Shown here piece after piece: positions 1-5,643 of a stretch of DNA of 10,831 nucleotides (its first letter is position 1; each line of letters begins with the position of its first letter). Source of the stretch: Rhodococcus sp. (in: high G+C Gram-positive bacteria) (lineage in GTDB: Bacteria > Actinomycetota > Actinomycetes > Mycobacteriales > Mycobacteriaceae); assembly GCA_012515885.1 (NCBI GenBank), contig JAAYXN010000491.1, positions 1-10,831 of the forward strand, written 5' to 3'. The translations under genes were made by a program, and so were the position numbers. The notes beneath the pieces were generated by a model. That model did no database searches. It was not told the DNA's origin and saw only the letters and a program-made list of their open reading frames with translations.

Positions 1-837
1 ATCATCCTCAACATCAAGAACCTCGTCGTCTCCTCGGAGAACGACGAGCCCGTCGTGATGTACCTGCGCAAGCAGGGCGCCGGCGTGGTGACCGCTGCGG
101 ACATCGTGCCGCCGGCGGGGGTCGAGGTGCACAACCCCGACCTGCACATCGCCACGCTCAACGAGACCGGCAAGATCGAGATGGAGATGACCGTCGAGCG
201 GGGTCGTGGGTACGTGTCCGCCGCGCAGAACAAGCAGTTCGACGCGGAGATCGGCCGCATCCCGGTCGACTCGATCTACTCACCAGTGCTCAAGGTCACC
301 TACAAGGTGGAAGCCACCCGTGTCGAACAGCGCACCGACTTCGACCGGCTGGTTCTCGATGTTGAGACGAAGAACTCGATCTCGCCTCGGGACGCGCTCG
401 CTTCTGCGGGCAAGACCCTGGTGGAGCTCTTCGGCCTCGCCCGTGAGCTGAACGTCGAAGCAGAAGGCATCGAAATCGGACCCTCGCCTGCCGAGGCCGA
501 CCACATCGCTGCCTTCGGTCTGCCCATCGAGGATCTGGACCTGACGGTCCGTTCCTACAACTGCCTCAAGCGTGAGGGCGTGCACACCGTTGGTGAGCTC
601 GTGGGCCGCACCGAGTCCGATCTGCTCGACATCCGCAACTTCGGACAGAAGTCCATCGACGAGGTCAAGGTCAAGCTGCATTCGCTCGGCCTCTCGCTCA
701 AGGACAGCCCCGCGACATTCGATCCGTCCACCGTTGCCGGCTACGACGCCGCCACCGGAACCTGGAGCGACACGGATGCCAGTTCCTTCGGCGATGCCGA
801 CGGGAACGAGGACTACGCCGAGACCGAGCAGCTCTAA
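1..837 (+). CDS. rpoA: DNA-directed RNA polymerase subunit alpha (5' end outside window)
   Basis: The reading frame is open from base 1 and stops with TAA at 835-837, so 278 residues of the C-terminal part are present. Roughly the first 60 residues of a ~338-residue protein are missing. The alpha subunit forms the dimer on which RNA polymerase assembles, and its C-terminal domain binds upstream promoter DNA and activators. The N-terminal dimerisation/assembly domain is seen in stretches such as NPDLHIATLNETGKIEMEM, VERGRGYV and IPVDSIYSPVLKVTYKVE. The helix-hairpin-helix C-terminal domain is seen as LDLTVRSYNCLKREGVHTV, GELVGRTESDLLDIRNFG and QKSIDEVKVKLHSLGLSLKD, at about bases 520-705. An acidic, presumably disordered end follows. 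It lies 34 bp upstream of rplQ, the usual end of the alpha operon. Identification is certain from conserved sequence. Confidence 0.98.
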   Translation: MILNIKNLVVSSENDEPVVMYLRKQGAGVVTAADIVPPAGVEVHNPDLHIATLNETGKIEMEMTVERGRGYVSAAQNKQFDAEIGRIPVDSIYSPVLKVTYKVEATRVEQRTDFDRLVLDVETKNSISPRDALASAGKTLVELFGLARELNVEAEGIEIGPSPAEADHIAAFGLPIEDLDLTVRSYNCLKREGVHTVGELVGRTESDLLDIRNFGQKSIDEVKVKLHSLGLSLKDSPATFDPSTVAGYDAATGTWSDTDASSFGDADGNEDYAETEQL

Positions 838-857
838 GCAGTTCACGGTCCTTTACT

Positions 858-862
858 AGGAG
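858..862 (+). promoter_or_regulatory. Ribosome binding site of rplQ
   Basis: AGGAG lies nine bases before the rplQ ATG and is the only purine-rich motif in the 34-bp rpoA-rplQ gap. No promoter is evident in the gap, which agrees with co-transcription from upstream. Confidence 0.7.
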
Positions 863-871
863 ATACTGATC

Positions 872-1432
872 ATGCCCAAGCCCAAGAAGGGTGCCCGCTT
901 CGGCGGGTCGGCTTCCCACCAGAAGGCGATCTTCGCCAATCTGGCGACCGCGCTCTTCGAGCACGGCCGCATCACCACCACGGAGGCAAAGGCTAAGGCC
1001 CTGCGTCCGTACGCCGAGAAGCTTGTGACGCACGCTAAGGGTGGAACCCTGGCTAACCGTCGCGAGGTTCTGAAGGTCATCCGCAACAAGGATGTCGTGC
1101 ACACCCTGTTCGCGGAGATCGGTCCGTTCTACGCTGACCGCAACGGCGGCTACACCCGCATCATCAAGACCGTCCCCCGTAAGGGTGACAACGCTCCGAT
1201 GGCGATCATTGAGCTCGTCAAGGAGAAGACGGTCACCTCTGAGGCTGATCGCGCTCGCCGCGTGAAGGCTTCGCAGGATGCGCCTGCTGCTGACGAGAAC
1301 GTCGTCGAGGCAGTTGAGGCTGACGCCACTGAGGCTGAGGCTGAAAACGCTGAGGCTGTCGTGGAAGGCATCGAGGACGAGACCGCTGACGCGGCCGACG
1401 CTGTCGATGCTGAAGAGGCCAAGAAGGACTAG
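872..1432 (+). CDS. rplQ: 50S ribosomal protein L17 with acidic C-terminal extension
   Basis: The product has 186 residues. L17 is a large-subunit protein near the peptide exit tunnel. The family core is at residues 1-118, including MPKPKKGARFGGSASHQKAI, ATALFEHGRITTTEAKAKAL and a C-terminal YTRIIKTVPRKGDNAPMAII. From about residue 135 to the end is an Ala/Glu/Asp-rich tail that the ~127-residue E. coli protein lacks. Tails of this kind are common in actinobacterial L17, and it is probably disordered. The ATG at 872 is preceded by AGGAG at 858-862. The gene is 34 bp after rpoA, so both are very likely co-transcribed. A strong palindrome 42 bp after the stop probably ends most transcripts. Confidence 0.98.
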   Translation: MPKPKKGARFGGSASHQKAIFANLATALFEHGRITTTEAKAKALRPYAEKLVTHAKGGTLANRREVLKVIRNKDVVHTLFAEIGPFYADRNGGYTRIIKTVPRKGDNAPMAIIELVKEKTVTSEADRARRVKASQDAPAADENVVEAVEADATEAEAENAEAVVEGIEDETADAADAVDAEEAKKD

Positions 1433-1472
1433 TTCCCTCTTGTCTTCGCAGCAGCCTTTGGCTCACGCTGAC

Positions 1473-2324
1473 ATGAACGAGCCCGCCACCCTGCAGGGTG
1501 GCGGGCTCGTTCGCTTGCGTCTGGCCATTGCCTATGACGGCACCGATTTTTCAGGGTGGGCCCGGCAGAACGGCCAGCGCACGGTGTGCGGGGAAATTGA
1601 GGAAAAGCTCGGTGCCATTTTCCGCACTCCTGTCCAGTTGACGGTGGCGGGCCGCACCGATGCGGGTGTTCATGCACGCGCCCAGGTGGCGCATGTGGAT
1701 GTGCCCGCTGATGTCGTACCGGACGAGCCGGAGCGGCTGGTGCGCCGTCTGGCGCGCTTTCTGCCTAAGGATGTTCGGGTGAAAGCGGTGACGCGTGCCC
1801 CGGAACATTTCGACGCGCGTTTTTCGGCTCTGCGTCGCCACTACGAGTACCGGCTCACCACCGCGCCCTACGGTCCGGAACCGCTGCGTGCCCGCGATAC
1901 CGCCTGGGTGCCTAAACAACTCGATCTTGACCTGATGCGTGCCGCGTCGACGCGGCTGCTCGGTCTGCATGATTTCGCGGCCTTCTGTAAGCGCCGAGAG
2001 GGCGCGACGACGGTGCGTGAATTGCAGCGCTACGACTGGGAACAGTCCGGCGACATTTTCACCGCCTACGTCAACGCTGACGCGTTCTGCTGGTCGATGG
2101 TGCGCAGCCTTGTCGGCGCCGTCCTGGCGGTCGGGGAGGGTCGACGCCCAGTCAGTTGGGTCGATGAGCTTCTGACGGAGACGCAGCGTTCCAGTTCGAT
2201 TCTTGTGGCACCGGCCTGTGGCCTGTCGCTTGTGCGCGTGGACTATCCAGAGCCGGGGGAGTACCAGGCACGCAACGCACTGACCCGCGATACCCGCACC
2301 CTGCCCGGCGAAGGCTGCTGCTAA
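1473..2324 (+). CDS. truA: tRNA pseudouridine(38-40) synthase TruA
   Basis: The product has 283 residues from ATG 1473. TruA converts U38-U40 in the anticodon arm of many tRNAs to pseudouridine in the cytoplasm. Family motifs are clear: LRLAIAYDGTDFSGWARQ near the start, the catalytic loop AGRTDAGVHA with the nucleophile Asp63, HYEYRL, LHDFAAFCKRREGATTVREL, and the C-terminal SMVRSLVGAVLAVGEGRR. The start is uncertain. ATG 1473 has no good ribosome binding site, and its first 13 codons lie inside a perfect 38-nt palindrome. TTG 1515 would start at LRLAIAYDG, just past the hairpin, and TTG 1440 is another in-frame option. The open frame extends further back into rplQ, but that part overlaps L17 and looks non-coding. 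It lies 40 bp after rplQ, as in M. tuberculosis, and is probably read through from it. Confidence 0.95.
   Translation: MNEPATLQGGGLVRLRLAIAYDGTDFSGWARQNGQRTVCGEIEEKLGAIFRTPVQLTVAGRTDAGVHARAQVAHVDVPADVVPDEPERLVRRLARFLPKDVRVKAVTRAPEHFDARFSALRRHYEYRLTTAPYGPEPLRARDTAWVPKQLDLDLMRAASTRLLGLHDFAAFCKRREGATTVRELQRYDWEQSGDIFTAYVNADAFCWSMVRSLVGAVLAVGEGRRPVSWVDELLTETQRSSSILVAPACGLSLVRVDYPEPGEYQARNALTRDTRTLPGEGCC
1475..1512 (+). terminator. Perfect 38-nt palindrome after rplQ, overlapping the truA start
   Basis: The left arm GAACGAGCCCGCCACCCTG (1475-1493) is exactly complementary to the right arm (1494-1512). In RNA this gives about 17 GC-rich base pairs with a small loop. It lies 42 bp after the rplQ stop, where the ribosomal operon would be expected to end. 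It lacks a real T run (GCTTGCGT follows), so termination may be partial, as is common for actinobacterial hairpins. It begins on the last base of the truA ATG and so would also fold the truA start region into a stem. Confidence 0.75.
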
Positions 2325-2352
2325 GCCAGAACTGCGGTGACAGGTGTCCTCT

Positions 2353-2358
2353 TAGGAT
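2353..2358 (+). promoter_or_regulatory. Candidate -10 hexamer TAGGAT for the FMN reductase gene
   Basis: TAGGAT fits the actinobacterial -10 pattern TANNNT and ends six bases before the ATG at 2365. Transcription would then start at or next to the A of the ATG, giving a leaderless mRNA, which is common in mycobacteria and corynebacteria. The same bases contain AGGA, which can instead serve as a ribosome binding site seven bases from the ATG. No -35 hexamer is seen at normal spacing. GTGACA at 2337-2342 resembles one but is only 10 bp away. Confidence 0.35.
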
Positions 2359-2364
2359 TGCGGT

Positions 2365-2949
2365 ATGCAACCAGAAGGCGTGGACACATTGCGGCTGGAA
2401 ATCATCATTGGCTCAACGCGGGTAGGGCGGGTAGCGCCGCACGTGGCCGAGTGGTTCGCTGAGCAGGCGAGAGAGCACGGCGCCTTCGACATCGGTGTCC
2501 TCGATCTCGCGGACTATGCGCTGCCCGTGGACCTCGACGAGGATGCAGTCCCTGTTGACTTCCGCGAACGCATCGCTGCCGCAGACGCTTTCGTCGTCGT
2601 CACCCCCGAATACAACCACGGGTATCCGGCAGCGTTGAAGCTTGCGCTGGATTCGCTCAAGTCCGAGTGGCGGACAAAGTCCACCGGATTCGTTTCGTAC
2701 GGCGGGCCTGGCGGCGGCATCCGCGCCGTCGAACAACTACGTCAGGTCGTCGTCGAACTACACATGACCTCGGTGCGGCAAGCAGTGCATCTGCCGCGCA
2801 TCCGCAAGGCCTTGGCTGACAACGGGACGCTTCGAGACCGTATCGCTGATCCCATCGCACTCGATGCCGCACCCCGAATGCTCAGCCAGCTGCAATGGTG
2901 GGCGTCAGCCACTAAGCAGTGGGGGAGCGTCGCGCCCTACCCAGGCTGA
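2365..2949 (+). CDS. NAD(P)H-dependent FMN reductase family oxidoreductase
   Basis: The product has 194 residues and a flavodoxin-like fold of the NADPH-dependent FMN reductase family (relatives include SsuE, ArsH and YieF/ChrR-type quinone or chromate reductases). Such proteins use NAD(P)H to reduce FMN or bound quinones and metals in the cytosol. The N-terminal strand plus GSTRVGR loop (residues 16-22) binds the FMN phosphate. VVVTPEYNHGYPAALKLALD (about 78-97) is the family's flavin-ring motif, and SYGGPGGG (about 111-118) is the second flavin loop. No signal peptide or membrane segment is seen. It stands 40 bp after truA on the same strand, possibly with its own leaderless promoter, and converges on eccE. 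The exact substrate cannot be told from sequence. A link to secretion is not supported beyond adjacency. Confidence 0.9.
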   Translation: MQPEGVDTLRLEIIIGSTRVGRVAPHVAEWFAEQAREHGAFDIGVLDLADYALPVDLDEDAVPVDFRERIAAADAFVVVTPEYNHGYPAALKLALDSLKSEWRTKSTGFVSYGGPGGGIRAVEQLRQVVVELHMTSVRQAVHLPRIRKALADNGTLRDRIADPIALDAAPRMLSQLQWWASATKQWGSVAPYPG

Positions 2950-2979
2950 CAGCGGCGCAATGCGCCCTACATAGCCAAC

Positions 2980-3011
2980 TGCGCCCCTATTCGCTGACGA
3001 ATAGGGGCGCA
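2980..3011. terminator. Perfect hairpin between convergent genes
   Basis: TGCGCCCCTATTCG (2980-2993) pairs perfectly with 2998-3011 around a CTGA loop, giving a 14-bp stem. It sits between the stop of the FMN reductase gene (2949) and the stop of eccE (3041), which converge. It can therefore terminate transcripts from both sides. There is no U tract on either strand. Confidence 0.75.
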
Positions 3012-3040
3012 GGAACTAGCGGAGTAGCAAAAGGCGGATA

Positions 3041-5503
3041 TCAGCCTTGATGACGCGGCCGCGACGGTTGCGCAGGCTGGTACTGCTCCTGCGGGGCCGC
3101 GTGCTGGCCCTGCTCCTGTGAGTACTGCTCTTGCGGGTACTGCTGGTACTGATCGTGCTGCGCCGCGTAACCGTCCTGCTGGTACTGCTGATTGGGATCG
3201 CCCTCGTAGCCGGGCGCCGGGTAGCCGCCGTTCTCGTAGCTAGCACCCTCGTAACCAGCACTCGCGTAGGCAGGGTTCCCCTGGTAGCCGCCGGGCAGTT
3301 GCTCGCCATATCCGGGCTGGCCTGCGGGGTACTCACTCTGGTAGCCGGCCTGCGGCTGATACGCGCCTTCATACTGCGGCTGGTAGTCGCCCTGATGCTG
3401 GGGCTGGTAGTCGCCGTAGCCGTCACCTGCCGCGTGCTGGCCCTGCTCCTGGTATTCACCAGCTGGGTACTGGCTCTGATCCGAGTACTGACTTTGATCC
3501 GAGTACTGGGCGTGCTCTGCGTACTGGGTCTGGTCCTGATAGCCCTGATACTGCTGACCAGCGTCGTACTGCCCGTCACCCTGGTACCCGCCATCGGCCT
3601 GGTACCCGCCATCGGACTGGTACTGCTGAGCGGCGTCGTACTGCTGACCGTACTGGTCCTGCTGTGCGTACTGGTCCTGATAGCCCGCGGTCTGATAACC
3701 CGACGTCTGATCGGCAGCTTCTTGGTAACCGCTGGCCTGGTACCCGGCATCCTGGTAGCCCGAGTCCTGCTGTGCGGAAGCTTCGTATCCGGACTGGTCG
3801 TCGCCGACCGTGTACTGCGCGTCCTGATAGCCGTACTGCTGGTCACCGGAGTCGGTGTAGTCATCCTCGTACGAATCGGGGTAGTACTCGTCTTCAGCGC
3901 TACGCGGGTGCCCGATGAACGCGGTCTCGGAGGAGATGGTCACCAGCATTAGCGAAATACTGGTGCCGCCGGTCGACAACGTGATGCGGTCACCGATTGC
4001 GTCCGGCTGCACCACCGACAGGTCCGGTTCCGTCTCAGGCCACTGGCTGGGATCACCGAACAGGTAGATCGCCGTGACACCTGCGCGGGGCGGTAGCGCA
4101 CTGACGCCGTCGAAAACGACCGTGTTGAAACGGTTTTCGGTTTGCGGCTGTTCGCCAGCAATACGCAGACGGTCGGGGGTGGCGATGGAATCGATCAGCG
4201 ACGTCCACGCTTCCGGACGGTCGGTGTGGATCAAGACGCGTGCACCAGTGGCGATCGCGCGGAACACCAACTGCTGAGCGAGGTACAGCTCGCCAGCGAC
4301 GTACACCATGCCGACGCCCTGACCTGCGACGCGGGCCGCAATGCCGTAGCCGTGGTCATCGGAACCAATAAGCTGGCCACATCCGGCAGGCACAAGGCCA
4401 AGGTCGCGAAGTTTGGTCAGTGGGATGTCTTCGGTGGGCATGACGTCGTCGAGACCGGGAACCGAGATGGGAAGGTTGGCGAGCAGCGAGTCGCGGTGAC
4501 GACCACGCATGGACACCAACCCGGCAATCTTCGGTGCTGCCGGCATGGTCCGTGTCGTCATACGGCACGCGGCACCGACCCGGACATAGCCGTCACGAGT
4601 ACCGGGACGCAGACGAATCGTGATGGTGGTGCCCAGGGTGGACGGCACCCACAGGTTCGACAGCAGTTCCTTATTGAGTCGACGTGGATCGATCGAGTAG
4701 CCGGTGTTGCAGACACCTGGCAGCGGTGCGTGGTTGAGTGCCTCGCCGACGGTCAAGGGATCAACACCGCGGCTGATGTGCAGTGCGGCGGACTGGATTT
4801 CGGGTGCGGTGAGGATACGGGCACGGCAACCGTTATCGGCCAGTGCGCGTACAACGCGGGCTGCGGCGATTGCTGCCGCACGTGATGCTCCTGCTTCGCC
4901 GCCGCCACGTCGGGCAATAGCGTCGAGGTTTGCGTCGTTCTCAAGCCGCAGGACCAGCCACACCATCCGGGTCGCTGTCGCGGGGAGGGGGCCAATCAGG
5001 CGGTCGTACACATCGGTTGCGGGGCTTCCGGTCGCGGCCCGATACCCGTGGCTGACGATGTCGATTCCGCTGAGACCAATATCGTGCTGAGTGAGGCAGT
5101 CCGCGATCGCGTCGGTGGGCAGCTCGTGGATCGAGCGGAAACCTTCTTTTCGAATCTGCGTCAGGCTGCCCGGTGGCGGCAACACTTCAACCACCGTGAC
5201 GACACCGCCGCCGCTCCAGCTCAGTCCGAGAGACTGGCCAGTGGGTGATTCGTAGTTGACGATGCGCGGCGGCGAGACCTTGCGCTTGCGCAGATAACGC
5301 CAGTACGTGCGAACCCAATCGAGAAGCGGCCATCCCCCGATGCAAATGAGGGTGAATGCACCTACTCCGACTGAGACCAGTGCGGCAGCCCAAATGGGCA
5401 GCCCGAAAAATGCAGCAACAATGCCAGCGACGACGCCGATAATCTGCGCGATAACCAGCCTTGATACCGGAATGCGGCGAGTTAACGCCGGACCTCCGAA
5501 CAT
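3041..5503 (-). CDS. eccE: Type VII secretion protein EccE with a long Tyr/Gln-rich C-terminal tail
   Basis: The product has 820 residues from ATG 5503 (AGGA seven to ten bases upstream). GTG 5530, with a strong GGGGGAGG just upstream, would add nine residues. EccE is a peripheral membrane subunit of the ESX core complex, with two N-terminal transmembrane helices and a cytosolic domain. Here the helices are at about 16-33 (VIAQIIGVVAGIVAAFF) and 36-57, followed by the family-like WPLLDW at 58-63 and basic RKRK. Residues ~75-536 form the EccE-type soluble domain. From 537 to the end is a tail unlike any EccE I know: about 47 Tyr and 68 Gln in 284 residues, 45 acidic, 2 Arg, no Lys. The gene is divergent from eccB. 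The core assignment rests on N-terminal features and context. M. tuberculosis ESX-4 lacks eccE, but some ESX-4 loci carry it. Confidence 0.85.
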   Translation of the reverse strand: MFGGPALTRRIPVSRLVIAQIIGVVAGIVAAFFGLPIWAAALVSVGVGAFTLICIGGWPLLDWVRTYWRYLRKRKVSPPRIVNYESPTGQSLGLSWSGGGVVTVVEVLPPPGSLTQIRKEGFRSIHELPTDAIADCLTQHDIGLSGIDIVSHGYRAATGSPATDVYDRLIGPLPATATRMVWLVLRLENDANLDAIARRGGGEAGASRAAAIAAARVVRALADNGCRARILTAPEIQSAALHISRGVDPLTVGEALNHAPLPGVCNTGYSIDPRRLNKELLSNLWVPSTLGTTITIRLRPGTRDGYVRVGAACRMTTRTMPAAPKIAGLVSMRGRHRDSLLANLPISVPGLDDVMPTEDIPLTKLRDLGLVPAGCGQLIGSDDHGYGIAARVAGQGVGMVYVAGELYLAQQLVFRAIATGARVLIHTDRPEAWTSLIDSIATPDRLRIAGEQPQTENRFNTVVFDGVSALPPRAGVTAIYLFGDPSQWPETEPDLSVVQPDAIGDRITLSTGGTSISLMLVTISSETAFIGHPRSAEDEYYPDSYEDDYTDSGDQQYGYQDAQYTVGDDQSGYEASAQQDSGYQDAGYQASGYQEAADQTSGYQTAGYQDQYAQQDQYGQQYDAAQQYQSDGGYQADGGYQGDGQYDAGQQYQGYQDQTQYAEHAQYSDQSQYSDQSQYPAGEYQEQGQHAAGDGYGDYQPQHQGDYQPQYEGAYQPQAGYQSEYPAGQPGYGEQLPGGYQGNPAYASAGYEGASYENGGYPAPGYEGDPNQQYQQDGYAAQHDQYQQYPQEQYSQEQGQHAAPQEQYQPAQPSRPRHQG
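3096..3451. repeat. Dispersed 23-bp direct repeat pair within the eccE tail
   Basis: The same 23 bases occur at 3096-3118 and 3429-3451, starting GCCGCGTGCTGGCC and ending TGCTCCTG. They encode EQGQHAA on the minus strand in both places, and the bases directly flanking the two copies differ. This is too long to be chance and suggests the tail grew by internal duplication. Confidence 0.85.
3477..3508. repeat. Tandem repeat within the eccE tail (18-bp period, SDQSQY units)
   Basis: TGATCCGAGTACTG occurs at 3477-3490 and again at 3495-3508, exactly 18 bp apart. It encodes two consecutive six-residue SDQSQY units on the minus strand. Identity at the DNA level points to recent slippage or duplication. 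Confidence 0.8.
3581..3615. repeat. Tandem repeat within the eccE tail (18-bp period, GGYQ units)
   Basis: CTGGTACCCGCCATCGG is found at 3581-3597 and 3599-3615, an 18-bp period encoding successive GGYQ-containing hexapeptides. It is a second DNA-identical unit pair in the same tail. Confidence 0.8.
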
Positions 5504-5643
5504 GTGGCTTCCTACTCGTGAACGGCTCACAGCGCCTCCCCCAAACCTGTCTAAACCCTGCCAACGGATACCCGCGCGCAGCGGTGACTTCTGGGGGAAC
5601 TGTACTGTGTCCCGCGAGACTTGCGTAACTAAGGGGGAGACAA
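5504..5643. promoter_or_regulatory. Divergent eccE/eccB control region
   Basis: These 140 bp separate two divergent secretion genes and must hold both promoters. On the plus strand, TACTGT (5603-5608) fits TANNNT and would give an eccB leader of about 30 nt. It has no good -35 partner. Ribosome binding sites are clear: GGGGGAG ending four to five bases before the eccB ATG and, on the minus strand, GGGGGAGG before GTG 5530. I see no strong operator palindrome. Confidence 0.45.

Larger units (their letters stand above)
3044..3895 (-). other. Low-complexity Tyr/Gln/Gly/acidic tail region of EccE
   Basis: This covers residues 537-820 of EccE. By my count it has 68 Gln (24%), 47 Tyr (17%) and 45 Asp/Glu. 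It has only two Arg, both in the last six residues, and no Lys, Cys, Trp, Phe, Ile or Met. Short units recur: SGYQ, AGYQ, GGYQ, QQYQ, DYQPQ, YEG and EQGQHAA. The frame is uninterrupted and in phase with the conserved domain, so it is not a frameshift artefact. The composition resembles prion-like domains that drive phase separation in eukaryotic FUS/EWS proteins. That role is an inference here. Confidence 0.9.

Noticed and set aside
280..846. Minus-strand 188-codon open frame
   Set aside because: It is antisense to rpoA, which is certain; long shadow frames are expected in high-GC DNA.
1278..1472. Upstream extension of the truA frame into rplQ
   Set aside because: It overlaps L17 out of frame and gives an Arg/Leu/Ser-rich translation unlike any TruA N-terminus.
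2954..2966. Short inverted repeat GGCGCA-A-TGCGCC next to the convergent hairpin
   Set aside because: A one-base loop cannot form a normal RNA hairpin, and the neighbouring 14-bp stem already explains termination.
3131..3952. Plus-strand 273-codon open frame with a very hydrophobic Leu/Val-rich translation
   Set aside because: It is the antisense of the Tyr/Gln-rich eccE tail. GTA/CTG-type complements of Tyr and Gln codons give Val and Leu, so the hydrophobicity is a codon artefact. It has no family motif.
4142..4885. Plus-strand 247-codon open frame
   Set aside because: It lies wholly antisense to the conserved EccE domain, and its translation has no recognisable motif.
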